In this document: in pieces, positions 15,204-22,804 of the stretch
How the letters are laid out: each line of letters opens with the position of its first letter
How positions within the stretch are numbered: position 1 is the stretch's first letter
Source of the DNA: Phycisphaerae bacterium
GTDB lineage: Bacteria > Planctomycetota > Phycisphaerae > Phycisphaerales > SM1A02
Direction: 5' to 3'
Length of the DNA: 22,804 nt
Assembly: GCA_018665385.1 (NCBI GenBank)
Contig: JABJDN010000096.1
Coordinates: 1 to 22,804, forward strand
The notes under the pieces: model-generated
What the model saw: only the letters and a program-made list of their open reading frames with translations
The model's database searches: none
Told to the model about the DNA's origin: nothing
Translations under genes and position numbers: made by a program

Positions 15204-15908
15204 TTATGCAGCTTTACTTGGTCGAATGTTGCGACCTACTGTGCGTTGTTCCTCTGGTGCTCGTCGTTCAGATTCAGTAGTAATTTTTGTTTTCAAATCT
15301 GCTGGCGTACTTGCCCAAAGATCTGCACCGATTTCTTCAGCAAGGCCTTCTACTCTGTTGAATAGACCGCCGCCTACAACGATTTGGGTATGAGGTGATG
15401 CGCCAACTGATTTCACTGTATCGATGATGTTACGTATATGTGGCGCATCGCATGGGGCGGATGAGAACATGCAGAGTGCATCTGGTTTGCATTCGTTTGT
15501 TTCAGCAAGAATTTCATCTGCTGGAACACCACCGCCACCAAAGCGGACTTCCCAACCGTCTGCTTCGCAAAGATCAGCAACGATTTGCGCTGCTAAATCA
15601 TCTGCTTCACTTGGACCGCAGAACAGGAGGATTGATTTGTTGTTTGAATTCTTTTGTGTGTACCCTGCTTGTACTTGATCGACAAGACTTCTAAGAAGAC
15701 GAGTTGCGTAATGATGCGCAACGCTTGTCATTTGATCACTCCTGTAAAGAGTGTTTATAGAATCTAAGATTGGCCAAAAGCCGTTCTCGGAAATTTCTTC
15801 AGGTGTCCACCCGCATGTTATTGCTTCAGCAACGAATGCACGAGCGGACTTTCGGTCTCCAGTAATAAGAAGCGGAAATAATTTTTCGATAAAAGTATCA
15901 GTGTTCAC
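15204..15908 (-). CDS. Degenerate B12-binding-domain protein (cobalt-ligand His missing)
   Basis: The 234-residue product starts at GTG 15908, with AAGGGG seven bases upstream. Residues 1-85 form a helical cap like that of MetH/CarH-type proteins (WTPEEI to HHYATRLLRSLV). Residues 93-210 are a Rossmann-like B12-binding domain (ILLFCGPSEADDLAAQIV, then GGGGVPADEIL, ALCMFSSAP and IVVGGGLFN). Aligned by eye to MetH GDVHDIGKNIV, the segment here is SEADDLAAQIV. The base-off ligand His is therefore Asp103 and the conserved Gly is Ala106. The protein may bind cobalamin base-on, bind something else, or be a sensor that no longer needs B12. A charged tail (TESERRAPEEQRTVGR) follows. It has no DNA-binding or methyltransferase domain and its partner is unknown. 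It is monocistronic, with a terminator behind it and a structured leader ahead. Confidence 0.8.
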   Translation of the reverse strand: MNTDTFIEKLFPLLITGDRKSARAFVAEAITCGWTPEEISENGFWPILDSINTLYRSDQMTSVAHHYATRLLRSLVDQVQAGYTQKNSNNKSILLFCGPSEADDLAAQIVADLCEADGWEVRFGGGGVPADEILAETNECKPDALCMFSSAPCDAPHIRNIIDTVKSVGASPHTQIVVGGGLFNRVEGLAEEIGADLWASTPADLKTKITTESERRAPEEQRTVGRNIRPSKAA

Positions 15909-15909
15909 A

Positions 15910-16018
15910 GCAAAACCCCTTTTGCGTTAAGAGCTTTCTATCCACAAAGCTCGGGTAAGAAACTGTCTCTAAGACAGCGTCCTTGAAGTGCCAACCAATG
16001 GCAACTTGAACCAAGGAC
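15910..16018 (-). promoter_or_regulatory. Four-hairpin leader of the B12-domain gene
   Basis: Read toward the gene: GTCCTTG/CAAGGAC with inner AAGT/ACTT and GCC/GGC (15979-16018, one bulge and an internal loop); CTGTCT/AGACAG with a three-base loop (15963-15977); GAGCTTT/AAAGCTC (15931-15952); and GCAAAA/TTTTGC (15910-15925). The last hairpin's four-base loop is GGGG, the ribosome site itself. The third loop carries CTATCCACA, one base from the DnaA box TTATCCACA. I do not recognise a known riboswitch, and no B12 box was found. Confidence 0.4.
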
Positions 16019-16230
16019 AAAGTAACAATCGTATAACCCCCATACTTCGCTCGACAAAATTCGAACATCTTCAATTTCTACCGATATCGGACGAGGGCTG
16101 GGTTGCAAATCTGCCAACCATCTACCGTTAATGCAAATAGCGAATTGGTATTATCGGACTGTACGGTAAGTGTAAACCAATGTAAATAAGTAACATACGC
16201 TCATTCTCGGTTCGTCGCAAAAACGTACAT
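16019..16230. other. Intergenic remainder between the B12-domain leader and the subtilase terminator
   Basis: About 210 bases with no gene, tRNA or repeat I can support. It should contain the minus-strand promoter of the B12-domain gene, but I see no clear -35/-10 pair. Confidence 0.4.
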
Positions 16231-16263
16231 AAAATAGGGCGATCACAGAAATGTGATCGCCCT
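16231..16263 (-). terminator. Intrinsic terminator of the subtilase gene
   Basis: AGGGCGATCACA (16236-16247) and TGTGATCGCCCT (16252-16263) pair perfectly over 12 bases around a GAAA loop (TTTC when read on minus). Read on minus, ATTTTA follows. It lies 23 bases beyond the subtilase stop codon. Confidence 0.9.
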
Positions 16264-16285
16264 GTGTAAAAAACTTATTATAAAC

Positions 16286-19200
16286 TTACTGGCAGGCGCC
16301 CCAATTTCCAACAACTTCAAGCAAATCTATCACATCAATAATGCCATCTTCGTTTGTATCGCATCCATCAGACGTACCCCAACCATCGATGATTGAGAGC
16401 ATATCGCTTACATTAACAACACCATCACCATTGCAGTCAGCTGGGCAAGGCTCAGAATCAGTTCCAATCCAATCCCCTATGGCATCCATAAAGAGCGCTT
16501 GACTATTTGCAGGCATAGCTTCGAGTGGGAATCCAAGGAATATTGCACTACCACCATGCTCACTATCTTTTCTCACAGCAGCGTTTCCAGCACTGCCTGT
16601 AAAGGTTACAAGAGCATCGCTAGATGCGTTCACTTCGTCGCTGTAATTGGTAAACGGGTAATTTAAGGATACCGAACCAAGACCTTCGAAGATGTCTGCA
16701 CCTGTAACAGAAGATTGGTTTACATCGCTCGTGAAGGACGCAATACCTAAATGCTCCTGCCCGAATGTTGTAAGACCGTTGTCGTATAAATAATCTTGTG
16801 ATGAAAGTAGAACATGGCCACCAGCGTCTATATAGGAAGCAAGAGCTACTTCACCTGCAGATCCTGGACCTGCGAATCCGCCCCATTCATCACCTGTAAA
16901 CCAGATAACAAGTGGATACGATTGGAGCTCTGCAAACGTTGGTTCATTGTTTGAGTTGTTTGTATCGTGTACCACATAAATTACTCCTGCATCGTCAAGC
17001 AACTGCTGATACACCGATTGTACGTCTGGTGAATTATCGTCATCGTCGACAAGCAAAATAGTCATTGCTTCTGTTGTTCTAAATGTCCACCAATCTGTCC
17101 AGCTGCCCTGCCCACAGTTGTTTGAGGCATTCACTCTCCAGAAATACGGCGTATCAGAATCAAGCAAAGGAAGTTGGAAAGTAGTACTTTCAACTTGGTC
17201 ATTTTCATACACAATGCCAGATTCACTCGCACTAGTGGAAACCTGTACCTGCCAAAGAAGGGAACCGCTTCCAGGGACCCAGTGCAACGTTGGTGCTACA
17301 GCGACCTCCGTTTCACCATTCGTAGGCGAAACAAGCGTAGCATCGCCTGGTGTCATTCCAGACACATGTATTTGAACGGCAGTTTCATGATACGACTGGT
17401 CTGTTGAAGTTCCTCTTAAAGGGAACTCAAAAGAACCATCGTTCACTGTAGAGTCTACGGTGAGTGTCATAGTTACATCTGTACCCGGAAGTACCGGGTT
17501 TGAAGAGAACGTTGCAGTAATTCCAGATTCAGGGCTCGCAGACAACGTAACTGGAAGGTCGTATCCCATAATCTGCCCAACTTGTACTGTGTACTCTACA
17601 CTCGAGGGTGCGCAAACTGTCTGCGAAGCAGGGCTTACTGAAACAGAGAAACCCGGTTCAGCTGAGGCGTTGTAACACACGACTGCAAAGTCTTGGTCAA
17701 TACCATCGCCCACGTTTGGAATTCCATCAGAATTCAAGTTAGCTGCTGTAACAGTTACTGTTACTTGCCCAGGTGAGGTTGGCCCCAAAAATACTCCCTC
17801 TGTATTATTTTTGCTATCTGCGTTACCACCAGTTACTGACCAGCCTTGAGAACCAAAGGTGTTTCCTTTATACGTTCCCAAGCCAGAAGTGACTGTTAAG
17901 TCAAGGTCATTATTCCAAGCAGGAGTGCTGCCACCAAGGCCATGACCAATTGCGTCGGTCCATACCAACATGATTTTCATTGGCTTACTTGGGTCAAGAG
18001 GTGAAATCACTGTTGACCACTCATCACCTGTTTGTTCAAGGACTATTGGTTCGTCGTAGTACCGAACACTATCTGCTGGATTAACCAAAACTGATTGCAA
18101 ATCCATACGACCCCAACCTTGTTTCGAGTCAAACGGGTGGCCGAGGGTTCCGCCATCTGCATCACTGTTTCCAGATAAATCTGTAGCAACTGCTGTGAGC
18201 GACGCTTTTATCAATGCTGGTGTAGGATCAACACCGTATGAGTTTCTGTATTGTTCAACGAACAACGCTACTCCACCAGCAACTTGAGGACAAGCCATAC
18301 TCGTACCACACATAAGACTGTACCCACCTGGGGTTGTTGAAAGAGTCTGGCAACCTGGTGCAACAATATGCGGAATAGTTCTTCCATCTAAACAAGGACC
18401 ATGTGCAGAGTTACTAGAAACATCATTAATTTCAGAATATTGATTTCCACTGCCATCTCTCATTTTTGTTGAACCAACAGTAATAATGTTCTTCGCTTCA
18501 TCTGGTGAACCCTGCGTACTTGTACCGCCATTGCCGTTCATAATTGCAAGAACATATGTAAATTGTTGATTGCCTTCGGTATCGGGATCAGCATCACGAA
18601 CAGCAATATCAACTTCTAGCGTATCTATATCGTAGCCTTGTGGTGAACCAGCTGGACCCCAACTGTTGCTTGAAGCTATAGCTCCGTTTTGACGAGATTC
18701 CACCATTAACTGCGTCATACCGCCTGGCTGTTGGAAAGTCGGTGAGTACACTTGATCTAAAAGTGAAACTCCAGGGGCAACACCTTGCCCTTGAAGAAAT
18801 CCATCGCTGTCAGTACTTCCGCTGTTGCCTGTTGCGCCAACTGTGCCTGCACAGTGCGTACCGTGAGAACTCGAAGAACTTCCGCCACAACTTTGACCAG
18901 AGCATGCAACAAATTGACCGCTTAGATCAGCATGGTTGTCATCTGAACCGCCGTCTACGATTGCAACTATCACGTCTTCGCCCGATAAACCAATTTCATT
19001 TAACCACTGCTCATATCCAGGATATACAGTGTTGTTTTCGTCAAAATTCCCTGCGTTGACTTGGTTACTCATTTCACTTCGCAATCCGCCGTCAGTGGGC
19101 TTGGGTTGCACAGTGTACACACCTTGGATTGTAGAAAAATCTAAGAAGTTAGAACCTGAAGCAGTGAAACTTACAACATCAAACCGTGCATCCATCTTTG

Positions 19201-19726
19201 CCGATTCTATTCGCACTGCACCAAGACTCGCGAGTTGTTCAATTGTTCGCTCAGTTTCAATACCTTTGTATGTAAGCAGTTTAATTGCAATTGGCTCGTC
19301 GCTTAAGTTGCGCCACTTCGGTAAAACTTTGTATCCATTTACAAAATCACCCGTCCATCGAACATGAGGAATAGTGAGTGCTTCGTCACGAGCATTGGCA
19401 TTTCCCCACGTGATATATGTGAATGGATGGATATATTGGATTGGTGTCAATCCCGATTCAACCATTGCTTCAACCCATGATTCTTGAATTGGGCCATCGA
19501 ATTGAACGAGACGCAAATCATTTCCGTTTTGAATAGATTGGGTCCATTCTGTTTCCATTACAGCGGGAGCGGTCAATGGATCGAACGTGCGCTCGCCAAG
19601 TGTTAGGGCATATGAATTTGCATTCGCAACTTCCTTGCTACTAGGCTTCGCATTCGCAAATGCAAACATACTCAAGCCGAGGCTGAGCATTACAGTGAGT
19701 ACAACAGTGCTGATATTTCGAGTCAT
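16286..19726 (-). CDS. Secreted subtilisin-like (S8) serine protease with C-terminal modules and dockerin
   Basis: I place the start at ATG 19726, where GGAG lies seven bases upstream and the product begins with a signal peptide (MTRNISTVVLTVMLSLGL, cleaved after ANA-26). An upstream in-frame start would add 39 residues and bury the signal. The 1146-residue protein has an N-terminal prodomain-like region, then an S8 domain with catalytic Asp258 (VDGGSDDNH), His288 (HGTHCAG) and Ser476 (GTSMACPQVAGG), all intact. A beta-sandwich follows (WNNDLDLTV to DQDFAVV), then an Ig-like domain (SVSPASQTVC), a fibronectin-III-like domain (LVSPTNGETEVAVAPTLHW), an amidotransferase-like alpha/beta domain (ILLVDDDDNSPD to LGFPLEAMP) and a dockerin-like C-terminus (CNGDGVVNVSDML to GNWGACQ). 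It is an extracellular protease, probably held in a complex or on the surface. Substrate unknown. Confidence 0.93.
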   Translation of the reverse strand: MTRNISTVVLTVMLSLGLSMFAFANAKPSSKEVANANSYALTLGERTFDPLTAPAVMETEWTQSIQNGNDLRLVQFDGPIQESWVEAMVESGLTPIQYIHPFTYITWGNANARDEALTIPHVRWTGDFVNGYKVLPKWRNLSDEPIAIKLLTYKGIETERTIEQLASLGAVRIESAKMDARFDVVSFTASGSNFLDFSTIQGVYTVQPKPTDGGLRSEMSNQVNAGNFDENNTVYPGYEQWLNEIGLSGEDVIVAIVDGGSDDNHADLSGQFVACSGQSCGGSSSSSHGTHCAGTVGATGNSGSTDSDGFLQGQGVAPGVSLLDQVYSPTFQQPGGMTQLMVESRQNGAIASSNSWGPAGSPQGYDIDTLEVDIAVRDADPDTEGNQQFTYVLAIMNGNGGTSTQGSPDEAKNIITVGSTKMRDGSGNQYSEINDVSSNSAHGPCLDGRTIPHIVAPGCQTLSTTPGGYSLMCGTSMACPQVAGGVALFVEQYRNSYGVDPTPALIKASLTAVATDLSGNSDADGGTLGHPFDSKQGWGRMDLQSVLVNPADSVRYYDEPIVLEQTGDEWSTVISPLDPSKPMKIMLVWTDAIGHGLGGSTPAWNNDLDLTVTSGLGTYKGNTFGSQGWSVTGGNADSKNNTEGVFLGPTSPGQVTVTVTAANLNSDGIPNVGDGIDQDFAVVCYNASAEPGFSVSVSPASQTVCAPSSVEYTVQVGQIMGYDLPVTLSASPESGITATFSSNPVLPGTDVTMTLTVDSTVNDGSFEFPLRGTSTDQSYHETAVQIHVSGMTPGDATLVSPTNGETEVAVAPTLHWVPGSGSLLWQVQVSTSASESGIVYENDQVESTTFQLPLLDSDTPYFWRVNASNNCGQGSWTDWWTFRTTEAMTILLVDDDDNSPDVQSVYQQLLDDAGVIYVVHDTNNSNNEPTFAELQSYPLVIWFTGDEWGGFAGPGSAGEVALASYIDAGGHVLLSSQDYLYDNGLTTFGQEHLGIASFTSDVNQSSVTGADIFEGLGSVSLNYPFTNYSDEVNASSDALVTFTGSAGNAAVRKDSEHGGSAIFLGFPLEAMPANSQALFMDAIGDWIGTDSEPCPADCNGDGVVNVSDMLSIIDGWGTSDGCDTNEDGIIDVIDLLEVVGNWGACQ

Positions 19727-19869
19727 TGGTTTTCTCCGTCTTTCTTGTGAACTTCTAGGATACAGTACTGTTCGGCAAACCCAAAGCAAAGGTTTCTGAA
19801 AACAGTGTTTAATTGCTGCAAAAGAACGATTAAACGGAATCAACTATATGTTATGGGACCTTTTTGGGC

Positions 19870-21303
19870 TTAAAAATCGCAATTTCTAGGCGCTCTTGAA
19901 AACGGAATAACATCTCGAATATTCGTCATTCCCGTTGCGTAAAGAATTGTCCGTTCAAATCCAAGTCCAAAGCCGGCATGTGGAACTGTTCCGTATTTTC
20001 GTAAATCACGATACCACCAATATGGTTCAAGGTCTAAACCGCACTCGGTAATTCTCGCATCTAAAACATCTAGCCGCTCTTCTCTTTGGGAACCGCCGAT
20101 TATTTCACCGATTCCTGGCGCCAAAACATCCATAGCAGCAACAGTTTTCCCATCGTCATTCATGCGCATGTAAAACGCTTTTATATCTTTTGGATAATTC
20201 ATCACAACGACTGGCCTACCGATGTGTTCTTCTGTCAACCAACGCTCATGTTCTGATTGCAAATCACAACCCCAAGTTACTGGGAAGTTGAATTTTGTTC
20301 CTGATTCCTGAGCATGCACAAGTGCCGCGATGGCATCGGTGTACTCCATACGTTCAAAACTCAAAGAGATAAATTTTTCTACACGATCAATACATCCTTT
20401 ATCGATTCGCTGTTGGAAAAATTCCATGTCATCACCACGTTCATTGAGTAAGTCTGTAAAAATTGATTTCAAAAAATCTTCGGCAAGATCTGCGTTGTCA
20501 TGTAAATCAGCGAATGCAATTTCAGGCTCGATCATCCAGAATTCCGACAAGTGCCGAGAAGTATTGGAATTCTCTGCACGAAACGTTGGACCAAATGTAT
20601 ACACCCTGCTCAAAGAGCAGGCATACGATTCAACATTAATTTGACCTGAAACAGTAAGGAAAGATTCTTTACCAAAAAAATCCTTATCAAAATCAACTTT
20701 TCCGTCTTCAGTCATTGGCGTGTTTACCAAATCTAAGGTTGAAACGCGGAACATTTCTCCAGCGCCTTCACAGTCGCTCGCAGTAATCAAAGGAGTATGT
20801 ACCCAAAGAAATTTGTTCGAATGAAAATATCTGTGAACAGCTTGTGACAAGCAATCACGCACGCGAGCAATCGCTGCAAATGTGTTTGTCCTTGTGCGAA
20901 GATGTGCAACCGTTCGCAAGTATTCAAACGTATGTCGTTTTGCTGCGATTGGATATGTGTCTGGATCTTCGACTAAACCAAGCACGCTTACACTCGATGC
21001 TTGCATTTCCACCGACTGCCCTTTTCCTTGTGATTCAACTAATTCACCCGTTATCTCAACGGAAGCGCCTGTTGTTATTTTGAGAATTTCAGATTCATAA
21101 TTCTCCAGTTCTTTGCTCGCTACAATTTGGAGCAAATCAAAACAACTACCGTCAGAAATTTGAATAAATGAGAGTCCCGCTTTTGAATCTCTTCTAGATC
21201 GAACCCAGCCCTGCACGGTCACTGTGGAGCCAATCGGTGTTTTAGAATTGCCGGTTTCTTTGAGAATGGAACACAATAATGTCGCTTTTGTTTGGTAAGT
21301 CAT
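19870..21303 (-). CDS. asnS: Asparaginyl-tRNA synthetase
   Basis: The 477-residue cytoplasmic enzyme charges tRNA-Asn with asparagine. It has an N-terminal OB-fold anticodon-binding domain (VTVQGWVRSRRDSKAGLSFI) and a class II catalytic core: motif 2 FRAENSNTSRHLSEFWMIEP, the AsnRS insertion between motifs 2 and 3, and motif 3 GFGLGFERTILYATGM. The end, RDVIPFSRAPRNCDF, matches the usual AsnRS C-terminus. Length is normal and the domains are complete. Asn in place of Asp-type residues and the ending separate it from AspRS. The ribosome site is weak (AAGAC close to the ATG). The subtilase gene lies 143 bases downstream on the same strand, with no clear terminator between. A divergent gene lies upstream. 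Confidence 0.96.
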   Translation of the reverse strand: MTYQTKATLLCSILKETGNSKTPIGSTVTVQGWVRSRRDSKAGLSFIQISDGSCFDLLQIVASKELENYESEILKITTGASVEITGELVESQGKGQSVEMQASSVSVLGLVEDPDTYPIAAKRHTFEYLRTVAHLRTRTNTFAAIARVRDCLSQAVHRYFHSNKFLWVHTPLITASDCEGAGEMFRVSTLDLVNTPMTEDGKVDFDKDFFGKESFLTVSGQINVESYACSLSRVYTFGPTFRAENSNTSRHLSEFWMIEPEIAFADLHDNADLAEDFLKSIFTDLLNERGDDMEFFQQRIDKGCIDRVEKFISLSFERMEYTDAIAALVHAQESGTKFNFPVTWGCDLQSEHERWLTEEHIGRPVVVMNYPKDIKAFYMRMNDDGKTVAAMDVLAPGIGEIIGGSQREERLDVLDARITECGLDLEPYWWYRDLRKYGTVPHAGFGLGFERTILYATGMTNIRDVIPFSRAPRNCDF

Positions 21304-21363
21304 AAGTCTTGAAGTTTACCACTTCATGCAATTCGAGGTTGCCACTGAACAATTGCCAAACTG

Positions 21364-21380
21364 ACTGCCAAGACGGCAGT
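21364..21380. repeat. Inverted repeat between asnS and the receiver-like gene
   Basis: ACTGCC (21364-21369) and GGCAGT (21375-21380) flank AAGAC in the 157-base divergent gap. It could be an operator shared by both promoters. Next to it, GTTGCAAC (21379-21386) is a perfect 8-base palindrome. Function unknown. Confidence 0.3.
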
Positions 21381-21460
21381 TGCAACAAAGTAAATTGTGT
21401 ACAAGGCAGTACTACTCGTACATTGCAACGGCACGTAGTTTGCATGAAGTATTACTGCAA

Positions 21461-21964
21461 ATGAACCCATCGCAATCTAATCCATTCAATAGTGTCCCCG
21501 GTGTCCCGCTTCCTGAGCGTCTCAACTTGTTATTGACATGCTCCTCATGGAGGGACAACTCTCCAATAAGCCAGTTACCGCAGTTGTTAGGACCGTTTGG
21601 AATACGCACTTTAACGGCTAAAAATGGCGAAGATGCAGTCAGAATGATAGAAAACAGTGAGATTCATATTGCAATAGTTGATGTTGGAATCCCCCTCGTA
21701 AGCAAAGGCTCTACAGCAAAGCCAGGTGGAGAAAGGGTCCTTCAATTACTTAGGCGGCTAACGCCACAACCGCCTACAATTGTCATTCGCCCCCGGCAAT
21801 CGTCCAAAAGAGAGAATGCCCGAAGTTTGGCACGCTCTCTGCAAGAAGGTGCCTTTACAGTGGTAGATAGACCCGCCGTTCTAGAAACACTCCTCGATGC
21901 GTTGCATCGAGCATTACGACGGCATTATGCAGACCGCTGGCCCAAAACAAGAATTGGGTTCTAA
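21461..21964 (+). CDS. Degenerate receiver-domain protein
   Basis: From ATG 21461 the product has 167 residues. An upstream TTG at 21380 is less likely, because its extra residues look non-coding. It reads as a stand-alone CheY-like alpha/beta domain: LNLLLTCSSWRD, then ALTAKNG-like TLTAKNGEDAVRMIE, IAIVDVGIPL with possible phospho-acceptor Asp74, GGERVLQLLRRL, TIVIRPRQ, and FTVVDRPAVLETLLDAL. Two hallmarks are missing: there is no acidic pair after strand 1, and the usual Lys-Pro is Arg137-Pro138. Phosphorylation is therefore doubtful, and a protein-binding role is possible. No output domain or partner kinase is present. It stands alone, 69 bases before groES, so it could share a transcript with the chaperonin genes. 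Confidence 0.7.
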   Translation: MNPSQSNPFNSVPGVPLPERLNLLLTCSSWRDNSPISQLPQLLGPFGIRTLTAKNGEDAVRMIENSEIHIAIVDVGIPLVSKGSTAKPGGERVLQLLRRLTPQPPTIVIRPRQSSKRENARSLARSLQEGAFTVVDRPAVLETLLDALHRALRRHYADRWPKTRIGF

Positions 21965-22033
21965 ATGAATCGGTAACACACGTGAAGCTCATTTGAGCCC
22001 ATCCCAGAGAGAATAGAAAATTAGGAGTACAAC

Positions 22034-22324
22034 ATGAACGTTAAACCACTCGGTGATAAATTGCTCATCCAAAGAGCAGAAACACAACAACAAACTGAAA
22101 GCGGAATTTACCTTCCAGAATCAGCAAAAGACAAACCTAAAGAAGGCAAGATAATTGCAGTCGGCAATGGACGTCTGAACCAAGAAACTGGTGAGCGAAT
22201 TTCTTTCTCAGTGAAAGAAGGTGACAATGTCTTGTTCACTTCATACGCCGGTACAGAAATTAAAATCGATAACAATGATTACTTGATTATGACCGAGGAC
22301 GACATCCTCGGCATCATCGATTAA
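22034..22324 (+). CDS. groES: Co-chaperonin GroES (10 kDa)
   Basis: The 96-residue cytoplasmic protein forms the heptameric lid of the GroEL folding chamber. Typical features are the start MNVKPLGDKLLIQRAE, a mobile loop (TESGIYLPESAKDKP, residues 21-35) that contacts GroEL, and the end DDYLIM-like NDYLIMTEDDILGIID. AGGAG seven bases before the ATG is an ideal ribosome site. It leads a tight cluster with orf74 and groEL (gaps of 16 and 21 bases). No CIRCE element (TTAGCACTC inverted repeat) for HrcA is seen in 21965-22033. GCTCA/TGAGC (21987-21998) is the only palindrome there, so heat control is not evident from the sequence. Confidence 0.97.
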   Translation: MNVKPLGDKLLIQRAETQQQTESGIYLPESAKDKPKEGKIIAVGNGRLNQETGERISFSVKEGDNVLFTSYAGTEIKIDNNDYLIMTEDDILGIID

Positions 22325-22340
22325 ACGAAAGGCACTCGAT

Positions 22341-22565
22341 ATGGAACGCGGACCACTTCTCGAAATTTTACATGCCATGGTCGGCACTGATAAAGAACTC
22401 AGCATTATTTTCCGGGGTGAAGACAATCCCCTTGAAATTCGTGATGTTGAATTCGCAGAACGACTAACAAGTTCACAAGGCATTCTCTTAAAAACAAAAG
22501 CAAATCAAATCTGGATAGATAGTTCTCACGTTTCTGCCGCGTGGCAAGTCCGTGACGACATCTAA
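22341..22565 (+). CDS. Unknown 74-residue protein between groES and groEL
   Basis: ATG 22341 follows AAGG by nine bases and lies 16 bases after groES; groEL starts 21 bases after its stop. The product (MERGPLLEILHAMVGTDKEL to SAAWQVRDDI) has no signal, membrane segment or cysteine. After an N-terminal helix it alternates short polar and hydrophobic stretches (ELSIIFRG, PLEIRDVEFAE, GILLKTKANQIWIDSSHVSAAWQV), which suggests a small beta-barrel or beta-sheet. I recognise no family. The strict operon position and codon use like the neighbours argue that it is real and made together with the chaperonin. It might be an adaptor, an accessory subunit, or a bystander. Confidence 0.8.
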   Translation: MERGPLLEILHAMVGTDKELSIIFRGEDNPLEIRDVEFAERLTSSQGILLKTKANQIWIDSSHVSAAWQVRDDI

Positions 22566-22586
22566 ACCATACTAGAAAGAAAAAAC

Positions 22587-22804
22587 ATGACAGCAAAACA
22601 AATAGCATTCGATATTGAAGCTCGCGAAAAAATGCTTCACGGCATTCAGAAACTCGCAAAAGCAGTAAGAACAACCCTAGGTCCATCAGGCAGAGTTGTT
22701 ATCCTTGAAAAATCCTTCGGCGCACCAACCGTCACAAAAGACGGTGTATCGGTAGCAAGAGAGATTGAACTTGAAGACGCATGGGAAAACATGGGTGCTC
22801 AAAT
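22587..22804 (+). CDS. groEL: Chaperonin GroEL (60 kDa), N-terminal 72 residues
   Basis: The reading frame opens at ATG 22587 and runs off the window. MTAKQIAFDIEAREKMLHGI, TTLGPSGRVVILEKSFGAP and TVTKDGVSVAREIELED are the conserved start of GroEL's equatorial ATP-binding domain. LGPSG replaces the usual LGPKG in the nucleotide-binding loop, a small change seen by eye only. The ribosome site is weak (AGAAAGA). It forms the folding chamber that GroES caps, and it is co-oriented with groES and orf74 as one probable operon. Confidence 0.97.
   Translation, partial: MTAKQIAFDIEAREKMLHGIQKLAKAVRTTLGPSGRVVILEKSFGAPTVTKDGVSVAREIELEDAWENMGAQ

Noticed and set aside
21965..22033. CIRCE element or heat-shock promoter before groES
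   Set aside because: The TTAGCACTC inverted repeat is absent and no sigma-32-like pair with proper spacing was found.
22293..22311. CCGAGGA/TCCTCGG hairpin at the end of groES as a terminator or attenuator
   Set aside because: It lies within conserved codons (EDDILGI) and no T-run follows, so the pairing is probably incidental.
1..22804. CRISPR array, transposase or prophage genes
   Set aside because: No regularly spaced direct repeats, integrase, transposase or phage structural genes are seen in the window.

Overview
The window looks like a chromosomal segment of a planctomycete, most likely of the Phycisphaerae. Three observations support this. Two large secreted proteins end in a dockerin-like module closing in Gly-Ser-Cys or Gly-Ala-Cys(-Gln), which I recall as a Phycisphaerales habit. 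Base composition is moderate and AT-leaning. Secreted beta-helix/VCBS proteins sit among housekeeping genes with little operon structure. The lineage is inference, not a database result.

Layout. Positions 1-348 (minus) hold the N-terminus of a UvrD/PcrA-type helicase. A 550-base gap with palindromes and possible leader structure separates it from nrdJ (902-4444, plus), a B12-dependent ribonucleotide reductase. Directly behind nrdJ lies the most unusual stretch: 4451-4738 folds on paper into nested long-range helices plus several near-perfect hairpins and ends in a 13-bp intrinsic terminator. It has a plausible promoter at the end of nrdJ and an overlapping 59-codon ORF, and I cannot match it to a known RNA. 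Next come an isolated nuoA (probably leaderless), tRNA-Pro(UGG) and a 21-bp perfect inverted repeat that starts inside the tRNA 3' end.

Positions 5762-9550 encode a secreted beta-helix/VCBS/dockerin protein. A YdiJ-type FAD/Fe-S dehydrogenase follows (9580-12489). Its coding region overlaps tail-to-tail by 62 bases with a minus-strand secreted helical-repeat protein of unknown function (12428-15106). Then, all on minus, come a degenerate B12-binding-domain protein (15204-15908) with a four-hairpin leader, a secreted subtilase with Ig/FnIII-like, amidotransferase-like and dockerin modules (16286-19726), and asnS (19870-21303). On plus there follow a degenerate receiver protein (21461-21964) and a groES / 74-aa unknown / groEL cluster (22034 to the window end).

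How the genes work together. Most are independent units. Only groES-orf74-groEL looks like a tight operon. nrdJ and the B12-domain protein share a cobalamin theme, but the latter has lost the expected cobalt-ligand histidine. The best candidates for something undescribed are the structured RNA behind nrdJ, the 74-aa protein inside the chaperonin operon, and the hairpin leader on the degenerate B12-domain gene.
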